DNA of 64,000 bases from Microbacterium ginsengiterrae. GTDB lineage: Bacteria > Actinomycetota > Actinomycetes > Actinomycetales > Microbacteriaceae. Numbering within the stretch: position 1 is the stretch's first letter; the number at the start of each line of letters is the position of its first letter. Under the pieces are notes generated by a model, which saw nothing but the letters and a program-made list of their open reading frames with translations, was not told the DNA's origin and made no database searches. Position numbers and translations under genes: made by a program. Below are positions 52,707 to 60,556 of this stretch, piece after piece. Location: positions 744,001 to 808,000 of the forward strand of contig NZ_JACHMU010000001.1 of NCBI RefSeq assembly GCF_014205075.1. The letters run 5' to 3'.

Positions 52707-53684
52707 ATGTCCTGGATCGTCACCGGCGGCGCCGGCTACATCGGGGCGCACGTCGTCCGTGCACTCGCGGATGCCGGGCTGAGCCCGGTCGTCCTGGACG
52801 ATCTCTCCAGCGGCGCCCTGTCGTTCGTCCCCGAGGGCGTGCCGTTCGTGCAGGGCAGCATCCTGGATCGGGAGCTCGTCGAGCGCGCCCTGCGTGAGCA
52901 CGACGCGAACGGGGTCATCCACGTCGCCGGATTCAAGTACGCCGGCGTCTCGGTGCAGCGGCCGCTGCACACCTATGCGCAGAACGTCGAGGGCACCAGG
53001 GTGATCCTCGAGGCCATGGAAGCGGCGGGCGTCCACAACATCGTGTTCTCGTCATCGGCCGCGGTCTTCGGCACGCCGGATGAGCCGCTCGTCGTCGAGG
53101 ACACCCCCAAGCGACCGGCGAGCCCCTACGGCGAATCGAAGCTCATCGGCGAGTGGATGCTGCGCGACCAGGCGATCGCGACGGCGGATTCGGAGCATCC
53201 TCTCCGCCACACCTCGCTGCGCTACTTCAACGTCGTCGGTTCGGCGGACCCCACCGTCTACGACGTCAGCCCGCACAACCTCTTCCCGATCGTGTTCGAG
53301 GCGCTGCTCGCCGGCCGCACGCCGCGCATCTTCGGCGACGACTACGACACCCCCGATGGCACGAACGTCCGCGACTACGTGCACGTCGGCGACATCGCCG
53401 CAGCGCATGTCGCCGCGGCGCAGCGTCTCGCCGGCGGGCAGAGCATCGAGCCGGCGTACAACCTCGGCTCCGGCGACGGCCTCTCCGTGAAGCAGATCAT
53501 GGACGCCATGGTTCGCGTCACCGGGATCGACTTCACCCCCGAGATCGGCCCCCGCCGACCGGGAGATCCCGACCGCATCGTCGCCACCGGAGAACTCGCC
53601 GCGCGCGACCTGGACTGGAAGATGCGCTACACGGTCGACGAGATGGTGCGGACCGGCTGGGAAGCCCGCCGCAACGCGGAATGA
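52707..53684 (+). CDS. galE: UDP-glucose 4-epimerase
   Basis: 325 aa extended SDR. GGAGYIGAHVVRAL binds NAD; SSSAAVFG and the catalytic SPYGESK Tyr-x3-Lys follow; RPGDPDRIVATGELAARDLDW is the C-terminal block. ATG 52707 has GAGAGG 6 nt upstream; the earlier GTG (52689) lacks one. Completes the Leloir pathway with galT and galK 43 nt upstream. Confidence 0.95.
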   Translation: MSWIVTGGAGYIGAHVVRALADAGLSPVVLDDLSSGALSFVPEGVPFVQGSILDRELVERALREHDANGVIHVAGFKYAGVSVQRPLHTYAQNVEGTRVILEAMEAAGVHNIVFSSSAAVFGTPDEPLVVEDTPKRPASPYGESKLIGEWMLRDQAIATADSEHPLRHTSLRYFNVVGSADPTVYDVSPHNLFPIVFEALLAGRTPRIFGDDYDTPDGTNVRDYVHVGDIAAAHVAAAQRLAGGQSIEPAYNLGSGDGLSVKQIMDAMVRVTGIDFTPEIGPRRPGDPDRIVATGELAARDLDWKMRYTVDEMVRTGWEARRNAE

Positions 53685-53694
53685 CGGTCCGCCC

Positions 53695-55161
53695 ATGACC
53701 GATTCCCCCGTCGTCACCACCGCCTCCGGCCCCGTGCGCGGCTTCTGGCGCGACGCGGGCACGCCGGACGTCTCAGCGGCGTTCCTCGGCATCCCCTTCG
53801 CGAAGCCGCCGACGGGACAGCGTCGATTCGCCGCACCCGTGCCCCCTGAACCGTGGACCGAGCCGCTCGACGCCACGCAGTACGGCGCGACGCCGCTGCG
53901 CATCTCCGGTGACGACAACCTGATCCCGGAGCCGGCCGTCCCCGGCAAGAGCACGCTGAACGTCAACGTGTTCACGCCCGACCCCGACGGGTCGCGGCCG
54001 GTGCTCGTCTGGATCCACGGCGGCGGCTTCACCGAGGGGTCCCCCGCGAGTCACTGGTACGACGGGGCGCGGTTCAACCGGGACGGCGTCGTGACGGTGT
54101 CGATCTCGTACCGACTCGGGTTCGACGGGTTCGGGGAGATCGCCGGCGCGCCGACGAACCGCGGCGTGCGCGACTGGATCGCGGCCCTCGAGTGGGTGCA
54201 GCAGAACATCGCCGCCTTCGGCGGCGACCCGTCACGTGTCACGATCGGCGGACAGTCCGCCGGCGGCGGGGCGGTGCTCACCCTGCTCGGGATGCCGTCG
54301 GTGCAGCACCTGTTCCACCAGGCGATCGCGATCTCCGCCGCCCTCGGCGACGTGCCCCGAGAGACCGCCCGCGAGAGGGCCGAGCGACTCGCGGCCCTCG
54401 GAGGCGTCTCCGCCGACGTCGAGGGGTACCGCTCGCTCACCGAGAAGCGCATCCGACAGCTGCAGCCACAGGCGGCGACGCCTCGCAAGGGCATCGGATT
54501 CCTGCAGGACGTCCTCACCGTCGGCCTCCCCTGGGGACCGGTCATCGACGGCGAGCTCATCGAACGCCCCACCGTCGACTCGCTCGCCCGCGGCATCGGG
54601 GCCGACAAGCCGTTGCTGCTGGGAGCGACGGATGACGAGTTCACGATGGTCGCCGACGACGACGCCTCGAAGTTCTGGTGGGTTCCGGCCGGGCTCCTGC
54701 TGTGGCCCTTCCTCCGGGACCGTGGCGTCCGACGCGCCTGGCTGAGGGCGAACAAGGCGCAGCGCGCCAAGGGCAGCGTCGCCACGGCGGGGCGCTATGT
54801 CAGCGACAAGGTCTTCCGTGTGCTGGTTCCCCGGGTCGCCGAGGCACGGCGCGGCGACGGAGCGGACACGTGGGCATACGCGTTCTCATGGGTGTCCCCG
54901 GTGAAGAAGTGGGCATGCCACTGCCTCGATGTGCCCTTCTGGTTCGACGGGCTCGACCGGGACAAGGTCGCGAACCTCGCCGGCCCCCACCCGCCGCAGA
55001 CGCTGGCGGATCAGATGCATGCGGCAGCGGTCGCGATGGTCACCTCAGGGGAACCGGGGTGGCCTGCATGGTCCACGACGCCCGGCACGGCGCGGGTGTT
55101 CGGCGGCAGCGGCCCTGATGTCACCGTGGACGCCTACGACAGCACCCTCGCCCTGCTCTGA
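53695..55161 (+). CDS. Carboxylesterase, type B
   Basis: 488 aa. Nucleophile elbow GGQSAGGGAVLTLLGMP, oxyanion HGGGFTEGS, and GLRWDWIAALEWVQQNIAAFGGDP-type family block (here GVRDWIAALEWVQQN). It is cytoplasmic: no signal peptide. It hydrolyses esters; substrate unknown. It follows galE by 10 nt and may be cotranscribed. Confidence 0.9.
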   Translation: MTDSPVVTTASGPVRGFWRDAGTPDVSAAFLGIPFAKPPTGQRRFAAPVPPEPWTEPLDATQYGATPLRISGDDNLIPEPAVPGKSTLNVNVFTPDPDGSRPVLVWIHGGGFTEGSPASHWYDGARFNRDGVVTVSISYRLGFDGFGEIAGAPTNRGVRDWIAALEWVQQNIAAFGGDPSRVTIGGQSAGGGAVLTLLGMPSVQHLFHQAIAISAALGDVPRETARERAERLAALGGVSADVEGYRSLTEKRIRQLQPQAATPRKGIGFLQDVLTVGLPWGPVIDGELIERPTVDSLARGIGADKPLLLGATDDEFTMVADDDASKFWWVPAGLLLWPFLRDRGVRRAWLRANKAQRAKGSVATAGRYVSDKVFRVLVPRVAEARRGDGADTWAYAFSWVSPVKKWACHCLDVPFWFDGLDRDKVANLAGPHPPQTLADQMHAAAVAMVTSGEPGWPAWSTTPGTARVFGGSGPDVTVDAYDSTLALL

Positions 55162-55170
55162 GCCGGGCGC

Positions 55171-55680
55171 TCAGTCCTGCGGGGCGGCCAGCCGCTCGGC
55201 GATCTCCGCGACGAGCACGTCCGGCGTGCGATCCACGGTGACCACGAAGCCCGTCTCATCGGCGCCCAGCGGCTCGAGGGTGTCGAGCTGGGAATCCAGC
55301 AGGGACGGCGGCATGAAGTGATCGACGCGCGCCGTGGCGCGGGCGAGCAGAAGCTCCCTCGGCCCGTGCAGGTGTGCGAAGACGACGTCGGGTGCCGCAG
55401 CGCGGATGCGGTCCCGGTACGCCCGCCGCAGCGCACTGCACGCCATGACGAGCCCGGTGTCGGCAGCAGCGGCGAACCCCGCGCCGACCGCGTCGAGCCA
55501 CGGCCAGCGGTCATCGTCGACGAGCGGGATCCCCGCGTTCATCTTGCTGCGGTTGGCCTCGGAGTGGAGGCTGTCGGCATCGACGAACGGCACACCCAGC
55601 GCGTCGGAGAGGGCGATGCCGACCGTGGACTTCCCCACGGCCGACACCCCCATGACGCAGACCAGCGGTGCGGCGTTCAC
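55171..55680 (-). CDS. gntK: Gluconokinase
   Basis: 169 aa, P-loop GVSAVGKST, then ADSLHSEANRSKMNAGIPLVDDDRWPWL and DHFMPPSLLDSQLDTLE, the GntK signatures. It makes 6-phosphogluconate. GTG 55680 is set by CCAGGA 5 nt upstream and by GTGA overlap with a 22-codon ORF; ATG 55716 would add 12 basic residues. Convergent with the esterase. Confidence 0.93.
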   Translation of the reverse strand: MNAAPLVCVMGVSAVGKSTVGIALSDALGVPFVDADSLHSEANRSKMNAGIPLVDDDRWPWLDAVGAGFAAAADTGLVMACSALRRAYRDRIRAAAPDVVFAHLHGPRELLLARATARVDHFMPPSLLDSQLDTLEPLGADETGFVVTVDRTPDVLVAEIAERLAAPQD

Positions 55681-55745
55681 CAGTCCTGGACCGTTCCGTC
55701 GAGCAGGCGGTCGCATGGCAGGACTTCCGGCATGTGGATGATCAC
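55677..55745 (-). CDS. Possible 22-residue coupled ORF ahead of gntK
   Basis: GTG 55745 has TAGGAG 5 nt upstream, a very good ribosome site. The peptide (MIIHMPEVLPCDRLLDGTVQ, then DW) ends in TGGTGA, whose TGA overlaps the gntK GTG. Its translation would feed ribosomes to gntK. Function unknown. Confidence 0.35.
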   Translation of the reverse strand: MIIHMPEVLPCDRLLDGTVQDW

Positions 55746-55761
55746 GATTGCTCCTACGGTC

Positions 55762-56736
55762 TCAGACGACGCTCACCTGTGCGTGCGGCATCCGCTGCTG
55801 CATCACTCTGATCGCCTCGGGGTTGTCGTCGACGAGGACGGCGTCCCGTCCGAGCGCGGATGCGACGGCCCCTGTGGTCCCTGAGCCGGCGAAGAGATCG
55901 AGCACCTTGTCTCCCGGACGGCTGGAGGCCTGCACGATGCGGCGCAGGATCCCCTCCGGCTTCTGGGTCGGGTATCCGGTCTTCTCTCGGCCGGTCGTTG
56001 GGACGATCGTGTGCCACCAGACGTCGGTCGGGAGCTTGCCGCGCGCGGCCTTCTCCGGCGTCACGAGCCCCGGGGCCATGTACGGCTCCCGATCGATGTC
56101 GTCGGCGTTGAAGACGTGCCCGCCCGGCGTCTTCACGTACACGAGGATCGTGTCGTGCTTGGTGGGCCAGCGCCGCCGGGACTTCGCGCCGTAGTCGTAC
56201 GCCCAGATGAGTTCGTTGAGGAAGGCGTCGCGACCGAACAGGGCGTCGAGCATGACCTTGGCGTAGTGCGCCTCGCGGTAGTCGAGGTGGAGGTACAGCG
56301 TGCCGTCGTCCGCGAGCAGCCGCCACGCCTCCTCCAGCCGGGGCATGAGGAAGGCTCCGTAGTCGTCGAACCGGTCGTCGTAGGTGCGCAGCATCCCCCG
56401 TACCCGCTCGTACTCGTGTCCGTGGAATCCGTAGCGGACCTCGCGTGGGCCGTCCGCCGGAGCATGACTCCGGAGATCTTCGCCGGATCCGCGTGTTTCC
56501 GGCGCCGAATCGGCGGATTCGTCCGGATTCTCCGGAGTTGTGCGCATGCGGCGGGCGGTGACCACCTGACGCTCCTGCGCGCGGCCGGTGTTGAACGGCG
56601 GATCGAGGTACACGAGCGTGAAGGACGACGACGGCAGCGTCCGCGCGACCGCGAGGTTGTCGCCCTGAAGGATCGACACCGTCCCGGCCGCCGACTCGTG
56701 CGCCTCCACGGCGTCAGCGACGGGCACGGACGTCAC
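55762..56736 (-). CDS. Orphan DNA methyltransferase (beta-class N4-cytosine/N6-adenine type), with repeat insertion
   Basis: 324 aa. Motif IV DPPF (45-48) near the N-terminus and AdoMet motif I DLFAGSGTTG near the C-terminus, the circular order of beta-class methyltransferases. LLADDGTLYLHLDYREAHYAKVMLDALFG and TGYPTQKPEGILRRIV complete the family. No endonuclease gene is beside it, so it may be a solitary epigenetic or repair-related enzyme. Residues about 65-92 come from an 80-bp palindromic element. GTG 56736 overlaps the lipoate ligase stop (GTGA). Confidence 0.9.
   Translation of the reverse strand: MTSVPVADAVEAHESAAGTVSILQGDNLAVARTLPSSSFTLVYLDPPFNTGRAQERQVVTARRMRTTPENPDESADSAPETRGSGEDLRSHAPADGPREVRYGFHGHEYERVRGMLRTYDDRFDDYGAFLMPRLEEAWRLLADDGTLYLHLDYREAHYAKVMLDALFGRDAFLNELIWAYDYGAKSRRRWPTKHDTILVYVKTPGGHVFNADDIDREPYMAPGLVTPEKAARGKLPTDVWWHTIVPTTGREKTGYPTQKPEGILRRIVQASSRPGDKVLDLFAGSGTTGAVASALGRDAVLVDDNPEAIRVMQQRMPHAQVSVV
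56463..56542. repeat. 80-bp palindromic element, copy 2 (inside the DNA methyltransferase)
   Basis: Begins CATGACTCCGGAG and ends CTCCGGAGTTGTG (11 of 13 inverted). Exactly 80 bp and in frame with the gene. The reading frame relative to the element differs by one base from that used in cydD. Confidence 0.75.
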
Positions 56737-57782
56737 GGCACACGATGCAGCCAGGCGTCCGTCGCGAACTTCGACTCGACGAGTGCCTCCGCATCGGCAT
56801 ACTCGTCCGGCGTGATCGAACCGTCCTCCGCGCCGGTGAGCGAGCGGAACGTGGTCTTGAAGCTGTCGATGATCTCCGCGCGGCTGAGCCCGGTCTGGGT
56901 GCGCAGCGGGTCGACGCGCTTGGCGGCGGACGTGGTGCCCTTGTCGCTGAGCTTCTCGCGCCCGATCCGCAGCACCTCGGTCATGACCTGACCGTCGATG
57001 TCGTACGAGATCGTCGCGTGGTGGAGGACTCCGCCGTTGGCGAGCCGCTTCTGCGCGGCGCCGCCGATCTTGCCCGTGGGGCTCGCGATGTCGTTGAGGG
57101 GCTGATAGGTCGCGTCGACGCCGACCGAGCGGAGCGCCTGCAGCACCCAGTCATCGAGGAACGCGTACGAGTCGGCGAAGGTGAGACCCTGCACGAGGGA
57201 TGCCGGAACGTACAGCGAATAGGTGATGATCTGCCCTGCGGCCATGAGCATGGCGCCACCGCCGGAGATGCGGCGGACCACGTCGAACCCGTGCCGTGCG
57301 GCGCCCTCCGGGTCGACTTCGTTCCGGTACGACTGGAAGGAGCCGATGACGACGGCGGACTGCTCCCATTCCCAGATGCGCAGCGTCGGCCTGCGACGCC
57401 CTTCGCCGACGCGGGACGTGAGCACCTCGTCGAGCGCGAGGTTCATCCGAGGGGAGACCGCCTTCTCGTGCACGATCTCCCAGTCGAAGTCGCGCCAGCC
57501 CGGGGCGGTGACGAGAGCCCGTCGCACGGCGGTGCCGACGGACTCCGGCGTGAAGCCGAGCAGCTGCGCACCGGCCGGGAGCGCCCCGCGCACGGCATCC
57601 GCGATCACCGTGGCGTCCGACTCCGCCGGCAATCCGTTCACGGCCGCGTTGATGTCGTCCAGCGCCGAATCGGGCTCGAGGAAGAAGTCGCCGGCGAGGC
57701 GGAAATCCTTCAGACGACCGCCTGCGACCTCGACGTCGACGACGACGAGCTTTCCACCGGGGACCTTGTACTCACCATGCAC
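56733..57782 (-). CDS. Lipoate--protein ligase family protein
   Basis: 349 aa. An N-terminal accessory domain (about 1-95, VPGGKLVVVDVEVAGGRLKDFRLAGDF) is fused to a lipoate/biotin ligase domain with RRISGGGAM and the KIGGAAQKR (KxxGxAQ) lysine. This is the lplB-lplA order fused in one chain. It attaches lipoate to E2 and GcvH subunits, or transfers octanoyl. GTG 57782 has TAGGCT exactly 6 nt upstream (leaderless). Confidence 0.9.
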   Translation of the reverse strand: MHGEYKVPGGKLVVVDVEVAGGRLKDFRLAGDFFLEPDSALDDINAAVNGLPAESDATVIADAVRGALPAGAQLLGFTPESVGTAVRRALVTAPGWRDFDWEIVHEKAVSPRMNLALDEVLTSRVGEGRRRPTLRIWEWEQSAVVIGSFQSYRNEVDPEGAARHGFDVVRRISGGGAMLMAAGQIITYSLYVPASLVQGLTFADSYAFLDDWVLQALRSVGVDATYQPLNDIASPTGKIGGAAQKRLANGGVLHHATISYDIDGQVMTEVLRIGREKLSDKGTTSAAKRVDPLRTQTGLSRAEIIDSFKTTFRSLTGAEDGSITPDEYADAEALVESKFATDAWLHRVP

Positions 57783-57807
57783 GATCCCAGCCTAACGACC
57801 TCGGCGG

Positions 57808-58662
57808 TCAGCGGGCCGGGATGTGCGTGTCGAGCCACGCGAGAAGGTCGGCGCGGACCTCCTGCTGCTGCCGTTCGTTGAAGATCTCGTGACGGGCGTC
57901 CGGGTACACGAGGGTCGTGACATCGGTGAGGCCGGAGCGCTGCCGGTACTCGTCGGCGAGCTTGTGCACGCTGTGCGGCCCGCCGACCGGGTCGTCGCGC
58001 CCGACCATGAGCAGCATGGGGATGTCGCGTCCGAGGTTCTTCGCAGGGCGACCGTAGAGTTTGAGCGCCTCGACAGGGCCGAACAGCTTCAGCAGCGGCA
58101 CATTGGTGGTGAGGGGGTCCTCGTCGAACTCCCTCCACACGGTCTCGTCGCGGCTGAGCCACTCGTAACCGGTCGCCTCCGCGCCCTCCCAGCGCGCGTT
58201 CAACGGCGCGGCATTGAGATCGCGGATGGTGCGCAGCGCAGAGCCGGACAGGATGACGGCATCCCATGCGTCGGGGTGGTCGTTGACGAGCATCTGCGCG
58301 AGGAAGGATCCCCAGGAGTGCCCGAGCAGCACGAGAGGAAGGTCGGGGTGCGCGGCGCGGATGATCCCGGTCAGCTGCCAGATCGCCTCCTTCGCCGCTC
58401 GCAGACCGCCCTTGCCCAGCCGGCCCAGCTTCGCCGGATCCCCGTGCTGGCGGATGCCGGTGCGACCGTGCCCTCGGTGATCGTCGGCGTAGACGGTGAA
58501 TCCGGCCGCGGTGAGGGCGGCGATGAGCTTGCCGTATCGTCCGGCGTGCTCCCCCACCCCGTGCAGCAGCTGCACGACTCCGCGTGCCGTCCCCTCCGCG
58601 GCGTGGACGTCGTAGACGATGCTCACGCCGTGCGCGTCGACGAACTCCGAGGTCTGGGACAT
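57808..58662 (-). CDS. Alpha/beta hydrolase, monoacylglycerol lipase-like
   Basis: 284 aa. LLHGVGEHAGRYGKLIAALTAAGFTVYADDHRGHGRTG and the nucleophile GHSWGSFLAQML, with Asp (VGRDDPVGG) and His (DARHEIFNE) completing the triad. No signal peptide. It hydrolyses monoacylglycerols or related esters. ATG 58662 has TAGACT exactly 6 nt upstream. Divergent from a MarR gene. Confidence 0.92.
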   Translation of the reverse strand: MSQTSEFVDAHGVSIVYDVHAAEGTARGVVQLLHGVGEHAGRYGKLIAALTAAGFTVYADDHRGHGRTGIRQHGDPAKLGRLGKGGLRAAKEAIWQLTGIIRAAHPDLPLVLLGHSWGSFLAQMLVNDHPDAWDAVILSGSALRTIRDLNAAPLNARWEGAEATGYEWLSRDETVWREFDEDPLTTNVPLLKLFGPVEALKLYGRPAKNLGRDIPMLLMVGRDDPVGGPHSVHKLADEYRQRSGLTDVTTLVYPDARHEIFNERQQQEVRADLLAWLDTHIPAR

Positions 58663-58725
58663 GGGATGAGTCTACGGTCGCCGCGCCGTCGACGTCAGCG
58701 GACTTTTCGGCCTCCGTCCAGGAAA

Positions 58726-58746
58726 ACTTAGTTAGACTACCTAAGT
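58726..58746. promoter_or_regulatory. MarR operator overlapping the regulator's promoter
   Basis: ACTTAG-N9-CTAAGT (58726-58731 and 58741-58746) is a perfect 6-bp dyad, containing TAGACT (58733-58738) as -10. It ends two bases before the start ATG at 58748. Confidence 0.65.
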
Positions 58747-58747
58747 A

Positions 58748-59188
58748 ATGACTGATCTGGACGACCTCCTCCACGACACGGCCGTCGATCTCCGGATGGC
58801 CACTTTCCGCCTCACCAGGCGCCTGCGTCGCGAGCGCGCCGGTGACAACCTCAGCGATGCGCATTTCGCCGTCCTCGGCAACCTCAATCTGCACGGGCGC
58901 CTCGCCATCGGCGAACTCGCCCAGCGCGAGCGCGTCAGCGCTCCGACGATGTCGAACACCGTCGACGCGCTGGTCGAGAGCGGCCTCGTGGTGCGCGTCC
59001 CGTCCGAGGAGGACCGCCGGCGGGTCTACATCGAGATCACGGGTGCGGGCACGTCCGTCGTCACCGCGACCGTCCACAAGCGCGATGCCGCCCTGGCCGA
59101 CGCCCTCGCCGACCTCGACTTCACCGACGAGGAGCTGCGCGTGCTGCGGGAAGCTGCAGCCCTGATGCGGAAGGTGGCCGAACGATGA
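58748..59188 (+). CDS. MarR-family transcriptional regulator
   Basis: 146 aa winged HTH (IGELAQRERVSAPTMSNTVDALVESGLVVRVPSEEDRRRVYIEIT). The start codon is within a few nt of the predicted transcript start. It overlaps the MFS gene (ATGA), so it is a regulator-pump pair. The dyad over its promoter suggests autorepression. Confidence 0.93.
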   Translation: MTDLDDLLHDTAVDLRMATFRLTRRLRRERAGDNLSDAHFAVLGNLNLHGRLAIGELAQRERVSAPTMSNTVDALVESGLVVRVPSEEDRRRVYIEITGAGTSVVTATVHKRDAALADALADLDFTDEELRVLREAAALMRKVAER

Positions 59189-60519
59189 CGGCGATGTTCC
59201 GCTCCTTCTCGACGTTCAACTACCGGATCTGGTTCCTCGGCGCCCTCGTCTCGAACGTCGGCGGCTGGATGCAGGCCACGGCTCAGGACTGGGTCGTCCT
59301 CACCGAGCTCACCGATAACGACGCGACCGCGATGGGCATCACCATGGCGCTGCAGTTCGGTCCGCCCCTCGTGCTCGTGAGCCTCACCGGATGGGTCGCT
59401 GACCGGTTCGACCGCCGCAGGATCCTGCTGGTGACGCAGACCGCCCTCATGGCCCTCGCGCTCGGCGTCGCCGCTCTCCTCCTCAGCGGCATCATGACGC
59501 TGCCGCTGATGTTCCTGTTCGCCCTCGGGTTCGGCATCACCAACGCATTCGACGCACCTGCCCGCCAGGCCTTCGTCTCCGACATGGTGTCGCTCGAGGA
59601 TGCCTCGAACGCCGTCGCCCTGAACTCCGCGTCGTTCAACATGGCGCGCCTCATCGGACCGGCAGTGGGCGGGGTGCTCATCGTCGCCGTCGGCAGCGGG
59701 TGGGTGTTCGTCCTCAACGCCGCCACGTTCCTCGCGATGCTCATCGCCCTGCTCCTCATCCGTCGGAACGAGCTGCTCCCCCGCGTCAAGAGCCGCGGAC
59801 GCAACGGCCTGGCCGACGGTTTCCGCTACGTGTGGGGACGCAGCGACCTCAAGGTCGTCTTCATCATGGTGTTCCTCATCGGCGCGTTCGGCATGAACTT
59901 CCCGATCTTCGCCTCGACGATGGCGATCGAATTCGGACGAGGCGCCGACGGCTACGGGCTGCTGAGCTCCGTCCTCGCGATCGGTTCGCTGGCCGGGGCG
60001 CTCCTCGCCGCGCGTCGCGATCGCGCCCGCGTGCGAGTGCTCATCGCCGCCGCCGGCCTGTTCGGCGTGGCGTCGATCGTCTCGGCGGCGATGCCGAGCT
60101 ACTGGTCCTACGCCGCCGTCCTCGTCGTCGTCGGCTTCTCCACCGTCACGATGCTGACCACCGCCAACGGGTACGTGCAGACCACGACCGACCCGCTGCT
60201 GCGCGGTCGCGTCCTCGCGCTCTACATGGCCGTGGTCATGGGGTCGACGCCGATCGGCGCCCCGATCGCCGGCTGGGTCACCGACATCGCAGGCCCCCGT
60301 GCGGCGATCATCGTCGGTGGTGTCGCCGGGCTGCTCGCCATGGGGACTGGCCTCGCCTGGATCATCGGTTCCGGCCGCCTCCGCCGCCGCGAGAACACCC
60401 GCTTCCGGCTCACGCTCGACGAGACGACACCGATCACGGTTCCGCGTGTCGATCCGGTGGAGTTCAGCGATGAGGTGGCCGCGGCGACGACGCCGATCCG
60501 GACGGAACGCGCGGACTGA
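59185..60519 (+). CDS. MFS transporter (EntS/MFS_3-like)
   Basis: 444 aa with about 12 helices. FSTFNYRIWFLGALVSNVGGWMQATAQDWVV at the start, GWVADRFDRRRILLVTQT (motif A), and NAFDAPARQAFVSDMV, blocks of the MFS_3/EntS branch of efflux proteins. Coupled to the MarR gene. Substrate unknown. Confidence 0.92.
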   Translation: MTAMFRSFSTFNYRIWFLGALVSNVGGWMQATAQDWVVLTELTDNDATAMGITMALQFGPPLVLVSLTGWVADRFDRRRILLVTQTALMALALGVAALLLSGIMTLPLMFLFALGFGITNAFDAPARQAFVSDMVSLEDASNAVALNSASFNMARLIGPAVGGVLIVAVGSGWVFVLNAATFLAMLIALLLIRRNELLPRVKSRGRNGLADGFRYVWGRSDLKVVFIMVFLIGAFGMNFPIFASTMAIEFGRGADGYGLLSSVLAIGSLAGALLAARRDRARVRVLIAAAGLFGVASIVSAAMPSYWSYAAVLVVVGFSTVTMLTTANGYVQTTTDPLLRGRVLALYMAVVMGSTPIGAPIAGWVTDIAGPRAAIIVGGVAGLLAMGTGLAWIIGSGRLRRRENTRFRLTLDETTPITVPRVDPVEFSDEVAAATTPIRTERAD

Positions 60520-60556
60520 TTCTGCGTCTCCGGCGGGTTCTGACTAGCGTTGTCCC

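Noticed and set aside
58726..58746. DtxR-like iron box at the MarR/MFS promoter
   Set aside because: It resembles TTAGGTTAGGCTAACCTAA but lacks two bases, which breaks the fixed spacing. The ACTTAG-N9-CTAAGT dyad better fits MarR autoregulation.
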